Below the pieces are notes generated by a model. The model saw only the letters and a list, made by a program, of their open reading frames with translations, made no database searches and was not told the DNA's origin. A stretch of DNA of 41,952 nt from an uncultured Alphaproteobacteria bacterium. Lineage in GTDB: Bacteria; Pseudomonadota; Alphaproteobacteria; Rs-D84. Location of the stretch: the NCBI GenBank assembly GCA_944392775.1, contig CALXXV010000003.1, forward strand, positions 125,279-167,230, in the 5' to 3' direction. Made by a program: the position numbers and the translations under genes. Shown piece after piece: positions 6,893 through 15,417 of the stretch (within the stretch, counting starts at the first letter, position 1; the number at the start of each line of letters is the position of its first letter).

Positions 6893-7220
6893 ATTCACTT
6901 ATAATATCCTGAACGGTTACTTTAAACACAACATCTTTACCCGCTAAATCAGGATAATAATTCTGCGGAAAAGTTATATAAACATCGCGCACTTCACCTT
7001 TTTCTGCACCTATTAACTGCTCTTCAAACCCTGGAACAAATTGACCACTCCCCAGAACCAAAGGGAAAGAAGTTGCTGTTCCTCCCTCAAATTGAACACC
7101 ATTTAAGTACCCTGCAAAGTCAATAACAACTGTATCTCCTTCTTGAGCACCTGCATTGCTATCACATGCAGATAAAAAACCAACCCCACAAAAAGCCAAA
7201 GCAAACATAATTTTTTTCAT
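6891..7220 (-). CDS. FKBP-type peptidyl-prolyl isomerase lipoprotein
   Basis: 109 residues from MKKIMFALAF, chosen for the strong AAGGAGG upstream. Signal peptide with lipobox LSAC at about residues 16-19, so the mature protein should be lipid-anchored in the periplasm. The rest is a minimal FKBP domain: VVIDFAGYLNGVQFEGG, FPLVLGSGQFVPGFEEQLIGAEKGE, FPQNYYPDLAGKDVVFKVTV. This pattern, with F-P-Q-N-Y, resembles the PPIase domain of trigger factor. It would catalyse proline cis-trans isomerisation or act as a chaperone during envelope protein folding. It lies 13 bases downstream of another lipoprotein gene on the same strand. Confidence 0.88.
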   Translation of the reverse strand: MKKIMFALAFCGVGFLSACDSNAGAQEGDTVVIDFAGYLNGVQFEGGTATSFPLVLGSGQFVPGFEEQLIGAEKGEVRDVYITFPQNYYPDLAGKDVVFKVTVQDIISE

Positions 7221-7233
7221 GCATTCCTCCTTA

Positions 7234-7797
7234 CTAATTATTATAGACACATCTAAAACCGTATTCTCGCATAGTTACCCCCTCGGCTTCTATACGATAA
7301 TCAAAATACGGCGTTGGGCGCATAACATCAAAAGAAGGGTTATCATATACAATAACTATGCTATCCGCATTCCTACCGCATATACGTTTCATCTCATAAT
7401 CTGCAACTTTTGCCAATATTGTACGAGCATCACCGTCAACATCCATACCATCTGCATTCTGCATCAAACGCAAACGCATTTCTCTTAAATCTGTATTACC
7501 AAGCAATATTTGAACACGAACCATAGTTCCTTTATATTCTTGCCAACGAGTTTCCATGCGTGCAGTATTCCACCGATTATTACTTTGCTCTTTTTCCTCG
7601 GCCGTCTTAGGTTTATAAGAATCTATATTAGCGTACTGATTATCAGATTGCATGAAACCACTAGTTCGTTCGTTATACAATGGCGCATCTGCCCCACCCT
7701 GTGAAAAATCTGTCTCATTATAAGGCACATCATTATTCGTTGCGCATGCACTCAACATAAAAACAGCCCCAAAAACAAAAAGCAAAGTTTTTTTCAT
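7234..7797 (-). CDS. Lipoprotein of unknown function
   Basis: 187 residues from MKKTLLFVFGAVFMLSACATNN; lipobox LSAC at residues 15-18, and GAGAGAT lies upstream. After a polar, Asn/Asp-rich linker (residues 19-75) comes a compact domain with MVRVQILLGNTDLREMRLRLMQNADGMDVDG and a C-terminal MRPTPYFDYRIEAEGVTMREYGFRCVYN. Two Cys remain in the domain (RICGR and RCVYN) and could form a disulfide. I do not recognise the family. It is followed after 13 bases by the FKBP lipoprotein, and the two probably form a transcription unit acting in the periplasm. Confidence 0.75.
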   Translation of the reverse strand: MKKTLLFVFGAVFMLSACATNNDVPYNETDFSQGGADAPLYNERTSGFMQSDNQYANIDSYKPKTAEEKEQSNNRWNTARMETRWQEYKGTMVRVQILLGNTDLREMRLRLMQNADGMDVDGDARTILAKVADYEMKRICGRNADSIVIVYDNPSFDVMRPTPYFDYRIEAEGVTMREYGFRCVYNN

Positions 7798-7837
7798 ATC
7801 AATCTCTCTTTTTTTTAATTTTATCAAATAAACCTTT

Positions 7838-7866
7838 TTGATTCAAGTCAGGATTTATGATAAAAT
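7838..7866 (+). promoter_or_regulatory. Candidate leaderless promoter of the VirB11-like gene
   Basis: TTGATT (7838-7843), a 17-base spacer and TAAAAT (7861-7866). The ATG at 7874 follows 7 bases later with no Shine-Dalgarno sequence, so the transcript would begin at the start codon. Confidence 0.55.
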
Positions 7867-7873
7867 TAAATAG

Positions 7874-8833
7874 ATGTCAAATATAGTATTAGATTCTTTA
7901 TTAAAACCGCTTGAAGAATTCTACAAACCTTCTTTTGTAGAAGAAATCGCAATAAACCATGCTGGCGAAGTATGGATGCGCCTTCATGGTGCCCGCGTTC
8001 CATGGGTATCTTACAATGCGGAAAATTTAACAAAACAGTATTTAATAGATATGATTCATACTGTGGCAAATATTTATGAAAGGCCATTTGATCCGATTCA
8101 TGGTATGCCTGTTGTATATGCAACATTACCCGGCAATCATCGTTTTACTGCCATTGCAGGTCCAAATGTACAATACGACGAAAACGACGTTACCGGCGGT
8201 GTCGCATTGAATATACGTGGCACTAGTGCACCCGACACAAATTTTGCAAACTATCATTTAAAACGTGGCGAAGCATTATTAAAAGTAAAACCACGTGAAT
8301 CAATACGACCGGATGACCCTTATGATAGATTAATGAAAGCCATAAATGACGGCAGTCCTATATTAATAAGTGGTGCAACAGCAACAGGTAAAACAACTTT
8401 CTTAAACCATATGTTGACACTAATTGATCAAAACAGTCGTGTAATAACTGTTGAAGACGCCAGAGAAATTCGCGTTCCTCAAAAAAATCGCGTACATTTT
8501 GTTTTATCAAGAACAGAACAAACTAATGATTTTAATTACGCACGCCTTTTGGATTTAGTTGTTCGTATGACACCAGATGTAATAATAGGCGGAGAAATAT
8601 CCACAGACAACGCCGCCGTATTATGGGAAATGCTAGGAACAGGACACGACCACTTTTACACAACAATTCACGCAGAAAGTGCCGAAGCTGCATATGCCGC
8701 ATTTGCAGATAGAATTTTACACACCCAACCTGCATATGACAGAAGCGATTTAATTGCAGAAATGAAAAAGAAAATTCGCGTCGTTCAATTATCTCGTGAC
8801 GGAAGCCTGCGTGCAGTAACCGAAGTTATATAA
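7874..8833 (+). CDS. virB11: VirB11-like secretion ATPase
   Basis: 319 residues. VirB11 proteins form hexameric cytoplasmic ATPases that drive type IV secretion systems. Walker A is GATATGKT (about 167-174), then ITVEDARE (Asp box), the Walker B region DVIIGGEI and the H-A-E-S histidine motif (TTIHAESAEAA). The N-terminal domain carries the EIAINHAGEVWMRLHG pattern. The length is normal. No other VirB gene is next to it; such scattering of T4SS genes is known from Rickettsiales and other Alphaproteobacteria. A type II/IV pilus ATPase is less likely, as the tetracysteine motif is absent. The next gene has its own Shine-Dalgarno sequence 22 bases downstream. Confidence 0.85.
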   Translation: MSNIVLDSLLKPLEEFYKPSFVEEIAINHAGEVWMRLHGARVPWVSYNAENLTKQYLIDMIHTVANIYERPFDPIHGMPVVYATLPGNHRFTAIAGPNVQYDENDVTGGVALNIRGTSAPDTNFANYHLKRGEALLKVKPRESIRPDDPYDRLMKAINDGSPILISGATATGKTTFLNHMLTLIDQNSRVITVEDAREIRVPQKNRVHFVLSRTEQTNDFNYARLLDLVVRMTPDVIIGGEISTDNAAVLWEMLGTGHDHFYTTIHAESAEAAYAAFADRILHTQPAYDRSDLIAEMKKKIRVVQLSRDGSLRAVTEVI

Positions 8834-8855
8834 AATTTATATAAAGGAGAAAAAA

Positions 8856-9098
8856 ATGGATCCAGATGAAATAAAAGTCATAGATAATAGATTTCGCATA
8901 CAAAACCCATCTTTAGAAAAAGCACTAAAAGAACATTCTGAAGAAAATTTAAAAAGAGCTGAAGAAAAAGAAAAAGCTTTACTTGAAAAGAACGGTGGGC
9001 TTATAGAAAAATTTTTTAATGCGATAGACAAAATAAAAAAAACTAATTCAAAAAATAAAAAAGCTATAAAATTAAAAGCACAAAATAAGGAAAGATAA
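8856..9098 (+). CDS. Small Lys/Glu-rich protein of unknown function
   Basis: 80 residues preceded by AAAGGAG, a strong ribosome binding site. It has no membrane segment or signal peptide. The middle (residues 22-50, SLEKALKEHSEENLKRAEEKEKALLEK) looks like one long charged helix or coiled coil, followed by a short amphipathic helix (LIEKFFNAIDKIKK) and a Lys/Asn tail. It lies 22 bases after the VirB11-like gene and ends at a terminator, so the two are probably one operon. No family is recognised; an accessory role with the ATPase is possible from position only. Confidence 0.65.
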   Translation: MDPDEIKVIDNRFRIQNPSLEKALKEHSEENLKRAEEKEKALLEKNGGLIEKFFNAIDKIKKTNSKNKKAIKLKAQNKER

Positions 9099-9120
9099 AA
9101 AGCCGGAGTCCCGGCTTTTT
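9098..9120. terminator. Intrinsic terminator
   Basis: AGCCGG / CCGGCT hairpin with a T run on the plus strand and A run before it; it can serve both converging genes. Confidence 0.85.
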
Positions 9121-9439
9121 ATCTTAATAATTTTTCTTTCATTCTTTCATATTCTTCTTTAGTAATTGCTTTTTCCTTATACAATTTTGATAATTTTTCT
9201 AGTCTATCCAGATTATCCTTACCGTCTACACAATCACCGTGCCAAACCAAAGATAAAATTAATGCGACAAACCATGTAATACCAAAGAATATCCCAAGCC
9301 ACGACAAAACGATAATCGCGGTCTTTTCACTGCCACAAATACCACGTGCATTTGCAATCATAATTGGTATGCACAATATTGCTAAACATACAACTACTAA
9401 AAAAAACATTACTATAAAAGCCATGAATACGTCCCCCAT
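9119..9439 (-). CDS. Membrane protein with Imm-like superinfection-immunity segment and SHOCT domain
   Basis: 106 residues; AAGGAG precedes the ATG. Two hydrophobic segments (about residues 5-27 and 39-64) surround a short loop NARGICGSEKT. The pattern IPIMIANARG...W.GIFFGITWFVALILSLVW is that of the superinfection-immunity (T4 Imm-like) membrane domain, which in bacteria is widespread and rarely of proven function. The C-terminal 30 residues (LEKLSKLYKEKAITKEEYERMKEKLL) form a SHOCT motif, a short helical oligomerisation or binding element. The gene stands alone between two terminator-bounded units. Confidence 0.75.
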   Translation of the reverse strand: MGDVFMAFIVMFFLVVVCLAILCIPIMIANARGICGSEKTAIIVLSWLGIFFGITWFVALILSLVWHGDCVDGKDNLDRLEKLSKLYKEKAITKEEYERMKEKLLR

Positions 9440-9498
9440 TTTTTACTCCTTGTATACATATATTATAGGTACGCAGCCACTTTATTTCAATAGGAATA

Positions 9499-11706
9499 CT
9501 ACATAAAATTTTGTGGGTTTACATCTATCTTTACCCTGACATTCGCAGGAACTTTTACTTTCCCCATCCAATGCTTTACAACCGCTTGCAAATTAGAACG
9601 TACATCCCCTGTAACAAGGAAGCGCATTCTATACCAATTTCTTATCTGATAAACCTGCGCTGCAATCGGTCCCATTATCTTTACCCCATTTGCAGAAGGT
9701 GCTGCATCAGATAAAACGGAACAAAACTTTTTTAAGACACATTCTTTTTCTGCCTCTATAACTATTGCTATCAACTGACCATAAGGTGGCATTTTTGCTG
9801 TGCGTCTTGCCGCCATATCTGACGCCATAAAGGTATCTCTATCCCCTGCACATATCGCCTGCAACACCGGATGATCTGGCTGATACGTCTGCATTAAAAC
9901 CCTGCCAGGAAATTCACCACGACCGGCACGTCCTGCAACCTGAAATAGTTGCTGAAACGTATGTTCCGCTGCACGGAAATCTGTACCAAACAACCCCATA
10001 TCTGCATCAACTACACCTACCAAAGTCAAATTAGGAAAGTGATGACCTTTTGCTAAAATCTGCGTCCCGATAACAACATCTATTTCACCGTTTTCCATTT
10101 TTCCAACAAGTCTTTCTAAAGCTTGTCGCGACATCATTGTATCACTAGACACTAGTGCAGTTTTTGCATTTGGGAATTTTACATTTACTTCCTCTTGTAT
10201 TTTTTCTAATCCTGCCCCACGCATAGAAATCATATCACCACAATTCGGACATTTTTCAGGTAAAGCAGACGTACGACCACACATATGACACAACAACTTA
10301 TTTAAATGTTTATGGAATGTCATTCCTACGCTACAATCAGGGCAAGTCGCAACCCAACCACATTTCTTGCACTGAACAATAGGCGCAAAACCACGACGAT
10401 TTATAAACAGCATGACCTGTTGTCCTGCATTCAATGTATCTTGCATAGCATTGCATAAATCCGGAGACAAATATCCCGTTCTGACAGGTGCATCTTTTTC
10501 TTCATCTGGCAGATTATAGCCCTCTGGTTTACTTTGTCTTATATCAATAGTTTCTATTGTTGGTAAAGTCGCCCCACCAAACCGAGAAGTTAATTTTAAT
10601 TGTTTATATTTTCCAAGTGCAACATTTTCTAGCGTTTCTGTAGACGGGGTTGCGCTGGCCAGCACCACTGGGAACCCCGCAATTTTTGCGCGCAAAACCG
10701 CCATATCACGCGCATGATAATTTCCCATATCTTCTTGCTTATAAGAACCGTCATGCTCTTCATCTATTACAATTAACCCCAAATCTTGCCAAGGTAAAAA
10801 CAAAGCACTGCGCGTACCGACAACCATTTTTATCTCGCCACGCGATACACCACGCCATATTTCACGCCTGCGCGCAGCAGTTAAATTACTGTGCCATACA
10901 ACTGGTGGCGCACCAAACCTATGCTCATATCTAGACATAAATTGTGCAGTTAATGCAATTTCTGGCATCATTAATAAAACCGACTTACCTTTCTGATATG
11001 CCCGCCAGGCAGAATCAAAATAAACCTGCGTTTTTCCACTGCCGGTAATACCGTCTAGCAAGAATACAGAAAAACCGCTATCTTCAATTGCATTGCCTAT
11101 TACATCAGCCGCTTTACTTTGTTCTTCATTTAACCGAACTGTTCCCATATCTTTGTACTGAAAAACAAACGATTTATCTTCTTTTGTCCGACTAGCACTT
11201 AAAACTAACGTGCCGTTCTTTATCATTGTACGAACAACAGATGCACTAACACGTGATATGTTTTGAATATCAGACACAGACATGGCTTCATTATCATTAG
11301 AAGCAAAAGCATCTACAACGGCTTGCCTTGCTTCTGTCATACGTATTTTGTCGTCATGTTTAAAAGTATACAATGGTTCTATACGCGGGGGTAAAAACGC
11401 ATCAGGAACATTTATTATCAGTCTTAGAACCGCACCCGGTGTCATTAATGTCCATTCAGACATTTTCTGAATCCACTGTAAATCTTCTACAGACAGACCA
11501 AAATCAAAAACCTTTGAAACGCTTTTTATTTTTGATTCAGGCAAACCGCTATCACCAATACCATATACAACCCCGACATATGGTCTATTCATAACACTAA
11601 CACGAACAAAGCAGCCCAATTCCGCATCGGCATTTAACCGGTAATCATAACCGGCATTTACAACATTAGGTATTAAAATTTTTACTATATCGCCCGCTTT
11701 GAACAT
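9499..11706 (-). CDS. priA: Primosomal protein N' (replication restart helicase PriA)
   Basis: About 735 residues. PriA recognises stalled or D-loop forks and reloads the replisome. Visible in order: an N-terminal 3'-end-binding domain (YDYRL... GVVYGIGDSG), Walker A GITGSGKTQVYF, DEEHDGSYKQ (Walker B), ASATPS, then two zinc-binding clusters in CKKCGWVATCPDCS and CHMCG...CPNCG, and helicase motifs V/VI (GTQILAKGHHFPNLT, QVAGRAGRG). The length is normal. The start is uncertain: ATG at 11706 was preferred to a GTG two codons upstream because the family usually begins close to KAGDIVKIL. It is divergent from the kinase-like gene. Confidence 0.95.
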   Translation of the reverse strand: MFKAGDIVKILIPNVVNAGYDYRLNADAELGCFVRVSVMNRPYVGVVYGIGDSGLPESKIKSVSKVFDFGLSVEDLQWIQKMSEWTLMTPGAVLRLIINVPDAFLPPRIEPLYTFKHDDKIRMTEARQAVVDAFASNDNEAMSVSDIQNISRVSASVVRTMIKNGTLVLSASRTKEDKSFVFQYKDMGTVRLNEEQSKAADVIGNAIEDSGFSVFLLDGITGSGKTQVYFDSAWRAYQKGKSVLLMMPEIALTAQFMSRYEHRFGAPPVVWHSNLTAARRREIWRGVSRGEIKMVVGTRSALFLPWQDLGLIVIDEEHDGSYKQEDMGNYHARDMAVLRAKIAGFPVVLASATPSTETLENVALGKYKQLKLTSRFGGATLPTIETIDIRQSKPEGYNLPDEEKDAPVRTGYLSPDLCNAMQDTLNAGQQVMLFINRRGFAPIVQCKKCGWVATCPDCSVGMTFHKHLNKLLCHMCGRTSALPEKCPNCGDMISMRGAGLEKIQEEVNVKFPNAKTALVSSDTMMSRQALERLVGKMENGEIDVVIGTQILAKGHHFPNLTLVGVVDADMGLFGTDFRAAEHTFQQLFQVAGRAGRGEFPGRVLMQTYQPDHPVLQAICAGDRDTFMASDMAARRTAKMPPYGQLIAIVIEAEKECVLKKFCSVLSDAAPSANGVKIMGPIAAQVYQIRNWYRMRFLVTGDVRSNLQAVVKHWMGKVKVPANVRVKIDVNPQNFM

Positions 11707-11775
11707 ACCCACAAAGTACTTGTTTTTTTCGTTTTTTTCAATACCATTTATAACATAATTTAAAAGGTTTATTTT

Positions 11776-12504
11776 ATGTGGAAATTATTTTTTGAAATCT
11801 GTGATTTTCTTTGTAATTTTATCCCAAATCGTAAAAAACGAGAATATATACGAACAGAGAAACTATATGATTGGAAAAAAAAATATAAAGCTTTAAAAAA
11901 ATTATATCCAGAACTTAAGTTCCGTAACACAAAAATAATAAAAGGTGGCTGGAACATCGGATTCATAGTCGACAAAAAGTATGTATTTAAAATAAAAAAA
12001 GTATTTAACACATCAACAACAATAGAAAAAATAACACGAGAAAAACGAATAACTGACGCTTTTGCGCAAGTTTCTACTGTACGCATTCCTAAAATCGAAA
12101 TAGTAAAATCCGGACAATATACTTTTTTTAAATATGATTTTATTCCGGGCAAAAATTTAAATACCCTTTCTTTAAGAAATATCATGAAATATAAACACGA
12201 ATTAGCTAAACAGCTTGCCGAATTTATCTATTCAATTCATAACTACATACCACAAGAAATTAACGATTTGCGAGATAATAATACTGGCGATGGATGGAAT
12301 CATAATGACATATGTAATAATATCATTATAAATAAAAAAACAAAAAAAATCGTCGGCATTATTGACTGGGAATACTCAAGTTGGGATATTCTTGAAAACG
12401 AATTCAGAAATTGCGTGGCCTTTTCCAAAAAGATGCAAGAAGCAGATATTTTAAAAGAAATAAAAAAAGAATATCAAAATATTATAAACAACAAAGATGT
12501 TTGA
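11776..12504 (+). CDS. Aminoglycoside-phosphotransferase-fold kinase
   Basis: 242 residues; AAAAGG is 8 bases before the ATG. The N-terminal 45 residues (FFEICDFLCNFIPNRKKREYIR) are of a type often found at the start of cell-surface sugar-modifying enzymes. A nucleotide-binding lobe follows (IIKGGWNIGFIVDKKYVFKIKK). The catalytic loop is HNDICNNII, corresponding to the usual HGDxxxxN, and GIIDWEYSSW supplies the metal-binding Asp. This is the APH/choline-kinase fold, which phosphorylates small alcohols such as aminoglycosides, choline or sugars. Its substrate is unknown; a surface-carbohydrate or choline-like substrate seems likelier than drug resistance. The gene is very AT-rich. The next gene's promoter overlaps its stop. 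Confidence 0.7.
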   Translation: MWKLFFEICDFLCNFIPNRKKREYIRTEKLYDWKKKYKALKKLYPELKFRNTKIIKGGWNIGFIVDKKYVFKIKKVFNTSTTIEKITREKRITDAFAQVSTVRIPKIEIVKSGQYTFFKYDFIPGKNLNTLSLRNIMKYKHELAKQLAEFIYSIHNYIPQEINDLRDNNTGDGWNHNDICNNIIINKKTKKIVGIIDWEYSSWDILENEFRNCVAFSKKMQEADILKEIKKEYQNIINNKDV

Positions 12505-12530
12505 CAAACTTATATTTTGTGCTTTATAAT
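12501..12530 (+). promoter_or_regulatory. Sigma70-type promoter
   Basis: TTGACA (12501-12506), an 18-base spacer and a perfect TATAAT (12525-12530), 37 bases before the next ATG. It overlaps the stop codon of the kinase-like gene. Confidence 0.75.
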
Positions 12531-12567
12531 GCTTATCATTTAATTGTTATAAGTAAAGAAGAAAGCC

Positions 12568-13110
12568 ATGAAAAGAAAAAGAATACATCCAACCGCATCC
12601 GAAAAACTATTTAACAATTATAAACGCTATATATGTTTTGAACTAATAGAAACACCGTATACCCCTAATTATTGTACTTTTGCAAATATTGAAAATGGCT
12701 GGCAAAAAATATTACGTTACAAAAAAGAAATTGAAGATTTTTTAATTTTCAAAACGAAAATTTTCGTACGATTATTAGATCCACGTAATTCAAATTCTAC
12801 AAATCCAGAGTTTTTAAAAGCTTTTATAAAACTTGTTTCAAAATATTTATCTTTATACACCCAAAAAAATCCAGATATTCCAAATATAAAAAAAGCGGAA
12901 GAATTATTAAATAGAGCTTTATATTATCAATCTGTATATATACAAAACCTTATAATTCGTCAGGAATATTCTAAAATAAATCATAAAAACAAAAGATTAA
13001 AAAGATATAAAAAAACAGTAAAACCAGATCCACAATATCAAAAACTACTGAACAGAAAAATAAAAACACAAAATTATATTATTGAAACAAAAATTACTAG
13101 AAATAAATAA
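12568..13110 (+). CDS. Basic helical protein of unknown function
   Basis: 180 residues with AAGAAGAAAG upstream of the ATG and a consensus promoter further up. The protein is strongly basic (many Lys/Arg, Tyr and Asn), predicted mostly helical, without membrane segments or signal peptide. Residues 30-60 (ETPYTPNYCTFANIENGWQKI) may form a small folded part; the C-terminal 50 residues (INHKNKRLKRYKKTVK...) are very basic and could bind nucleic acid. No family is recognised. It converges with miaA with only 8 bases between stop codons and no terminator that I can see. Confidence 0.65.
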   Translation: MKRKRIHPTASEKLFNNYKRYICFELIETPYTPNYCTFANIENGWQKILRYKKEIEDFLIFKTKIFVRLLDPRNSNSTNPEFLKAFIKLVSKYLSLYTQKNPDIPNIKKAEELLNRALYYQSVYIQNLIIRQEYSKINHKNKRLKRYKKTVKPDPQYQKLLNRKIKTQNYIIETKITRNK

Positions 13111-13118
13111 CCATTTAA

Positions 13119-13979
13119 TTATGGCACACAATTTATTTCTTGATCTGCGATGAACTGCGTTCTAAACCAAGTTCTTTGCCGTTTTGCATATTGATTTGTT
13201 TTAGTAATCCAATTTTTTATACAATCTTCTTGCGTTATTTCACCACGCAAAAAAGAACATAATTGCGCGGCACCAATAGCCCGCTTTTCGTCCCACCCAG
13301 AATCTATTACCGCTTGCGCTTCTGCAATCGCCCCACCCTCTAACATTTTTGGTATGCGCATCGCGATACGTTTATGTAAAATTTCTAGCGGCGGATTTAT
13401 TAATATTTTATGAGGCGTCGGTTCTATCGCCCCCCTACGCGATAAAGACTGCCAATAAGTTATATGCTTGCCCGTTTCAAAAAATACTTCCAATGCGCGC
13501 GCAACACGCTGGGAATCTGTTGCCTTAAAATCTGGCGGCAATAATTTTCTAGCAGTCTCTAAGTCTGTTGTAACTAAACCACGCGCCTTATCTCGTGCTT
13601 CTTTTGACACATCTGGCATAGGAGATATGCCGTTTATAATAGCATTTATATAATACCCAGTTCCACCAACAAATATAGGCACAAAACCTAATTTAATTGC
13701 AGAATCATATTCTGATTGCGCTAAAATTAAATAATCAGCAACACTTATCTGCTTTTCCAATGACAAAATAGAAAATAATTTATAAGGCACCCCATCTATT
13801 TCGTCCGACAACGGTATTCCTGCAAAAGGGCTGGCAGATATATTTTCTATTCCTCTATATATCTGTACACTGTCACAATTTATTATTATGCCATTTATTT
13901 TTTTTGCCAACTTATGAGCAAACTCTGATTTGCCTGATGCTGTCGGACCAGTAATGATATAAGATTTATACAATTCCAT
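13119..13979 (-). CDS. miaA: tRNA dimethylallyltransferase
   Basis: 286 residues from MELYKSYIITGP; an upstream in-frame TTG would add three residues. MiaA transfers a dimethylallyl group to A37 of tRNAs that read UNN codons. P-loop GPTASGKS at residues 11-18, then NCDSVQIYRG with the conserved Asp-Ser, VGGTGYYINAIINGI, DSQRVARALEVFF and the C-terminal KNWITKTNQYAKRQRTWFR motif. The length is slightly below the 300-residue norm. It is not next to hfq, its common partner. Its product would modify the tRNA-Leu (TAG) only if the target context is present, which I did not test. Confidence 0.95.
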   Translation of the reverse strand: MELYKSYIITGPTASGKSEFAHKLAKKINGIIINCDSVQIYRGIENISASPFAGIPLSDEIDGVPYKLFSILSLEKQISVADYLILAQSEYDSAIKLGFVPIFVGGTGYYINAIINGISPMPDVSKEARDKARGLVTTDLETARKLLPPDFKATDSQRVARALEVFFETGKHITYWQSLSRRGAIEPTPHKILINPPLEILHKRIAMRIPKMLEGGAIAEAQAVIDSGWDEKRAIGAAQLCSFLRGEITQEDCIKNWITKTNQYAKRQRTWFRTQFIADQEINCVP

Positions 13980-14041
13980 TTCTTGCAAATTATAACCACA
14001 TATATAGAAAAATCAAGAAGATGTCCTTAAACAAAAAACAA

Positions 14042-14069
14042 TTGCACTATTTCGATACAGTGCTACAAT
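14042..14069 (+). promoter_or_regulatory. Promoter of gap
   Basis: TTGCAC (14042-14047), a 16-base spacer and TACAAT (14064-14069), 41 bases before the gap ATG. Confidence 0.55.
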
Positions 14070-14110
14070 ACGTTTCGTCCAATAAAAAGATAAAAAAGAA
14101 AGGAAATAAT

Positions 14111-15112
14111 ATGTCAAAAATAAGAGTCGCAATAAATGGTTTCGGCCGCATTGGTCGCTTGGTTTTACGTGCAGCCTTGGAATCAGGTCGTGATGATATA
14201 GAATTCGTAGCAGTAAATGATTTAGCTCCAGCAGAACAGAACGCATATTTATTACAATATGATTCCGTACATGGTAAATTACCTATGGAAGTAAAGCTTG
14301 ATGGCGAATACATATTGGTCGGCGATCAAAAAATTAAATGTATTGCAGAAAAAGACCCGACAAAATTACCTTGGGGTGAATTAAACATAGACGTTGTTAT
14401 GGAATGTACAGGTATCTTTACTGCTGCAGAAAAAGCGCGCGTCCACTTAGAATGTGGCGCAAAACGCGTATTGGTTTCTGCCCCATCTGCAGGCGCCGAC
14501 AAGACGATTGTGTTTGGTGTAAACCAAGATACATTGACATCGGATGACTTGATCGTATCAAATGCGTCATGCACAACAAACTGCTTGGCACCTGTTGCAA
14601 AAGTATTAGACGATACTTTTGGTATTATTTCTGGTTGGATGACAACAGTTCACGCATACACCGGTGACCAACAATTACTAGACAAAAACCATAAAGACTT
14701 TCGTCGTGCACGTGCAGCAGGTTTATCAATGATTCCAACCAGCACAGGTGCTGCAAAAGCAATTGGTTTAGTATTACCGAAATTAGCGGGGAAATTGGAC
14801 GGTATGGCAATTCGCGTACCTACACCAGATGTATCTGTTGTTGAACTGGTTGTTAACCTAGAAAAATCCGCAACTGTTGAAGCAGTAAACGAAGCAATGA
14901 AAGCTGCAGAATCAAAAACTTTTGGCTATAACGATAAAGCCTTAGTTTCTGTTGACTTTACAGGTGACGCACACAGTTCTATATTTGATGCTTCACAAAC
15001 GAAAGTATTGGAAGACAAGTTGGTTCATGTGACTGCATGGTATGATAACGAATGGGGTTTCTCAAATCGTATGGGCGATACCGCTGTCGCAATGGGGAAA
15101 CTTATTAAATAA
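14111..15112 (+). CDS. gap: Glyceraldehyde-3-phosphate dehydrogenase, type I
   Basis: 333 residues from MSKIRVAINGFGRIGR; AAAGGA precedes this ATG, which rules out the longer frame. It interconverts glyceraldehyde 3-phosphate and 1,3-bisphosphoglycerate in glycolysis, using NAD. The Rossmann motif NGFGRIG is at residues 9-15, the catalytic Cys154 in SNASCTTNC, and the C-terminal WYDNEWGFSNRM signature is complete. VNDL near residue 37 suits NAD rather than NADP. It has its own promoter and terminator and is not clustered with pgk or other glycolytic genes. Codons are more regular here than in the neighbouring unknown genes, as expected for a highly expressed enzyme. Confidence 0.97.
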   Translation: MSKIRVAINGFGRIGRLVLRAALESGRDDIEFVAVNDLAPAEQNAYLLQYDSVHGKLPMEVKLDGEYILVGDQKIKCIAEKDPTKLPWGELNIDVVMECTGIFTAAEKARVHLECGAKRVLVSAPSAGADKTIVFGVNQDTLTSDDLIVSNASCTTNCLAPVAKVLDDTFGIISGWMTTVHAYTGDQQLLDKNHKDFRRARAAGLSMIPTSTGAAKAIGLVLPKLAGKLDGMAIRVPTPDVSVVELVVNLEKSATVEAVNEAMKAAESKTFGYNDKALVSVDFTGDAHSSIFDASQTKVLEDKLVHVTAWYDNEWGFSNRMGDTAVAMGKLIK

Positions 15113-15121
15113 TTACTTTAA

Positions 15122-15145
15122 ATCCGCCGTTTAGGCGGATTTTTT
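15122..15145 (+). terminator. Intrinsic terminator of gap
   Basis: ATCCGCC-GTTTA-GGCGGAT hairpin followed by a T run, 9 bases after the stop. Confidence 0.9.
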
Positions 15146-15164
15146 CTATTTATGAAAAAAAGTC

Positions 15165-15193
15165 TTGCATTTATATTAACAACAGTATATTAT
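15165..15193 (+). promoter_or_regulatory. Promoter of tRNA-Asp
   Basis: TTGCAT (15165-15170), a 17-base spacer and TATTAT (15188-15193), 14 bases before the tRNA. Confidence 0.55.
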
Positions 15194-15207
15194 AAGGCTT
15201 GCTTTAA

Positions 15208-15285
15208 GGGGTTGTAGCTCAGCTGGTTTAGAGCGTCTGCCTGTCACGCAGAAGGTCGCGGGTTCGAGCCCCGTCAATCCCGCCA
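15208..15285 (+). tRNA. tRNA-Asp (anticodon GTC)
   Basis: Cloverleaf read directly: acceptor GGGGTTG pairs with CAATCCC (one G-T), D arm AGCTC...GAGC, anticodon loop CTGTCAC with GTC, T arm GCGGG-TTCGAGC-CCCGT. The discriminator is G and CCA is encoded. Confidence 0.96.
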
Positions 15286-15292
15286 GCTATTT

Positions 15293-15325
15293 AACGTCAC
15301 TGAAAAATCAGCGGCGTTTTTTATT
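15293..15325 (+). terminator. Intrinsic terminator after tRNA-Asp
   Basis: A ten-pair stem from AACGTCACTG to CAGCGGCGTT with one mismatch and an AAAAAT loop, followed by TTTTTTATTT. Confidence 0.75.
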
Positions 15326-15417
15326 TAAGAATATTTCCCAGAGAAAACTTTTATAATTATTGATATAATTTATATCACTGGTATACTTACTAGCATACTA
15401 ATACAAAGGGGGAAATT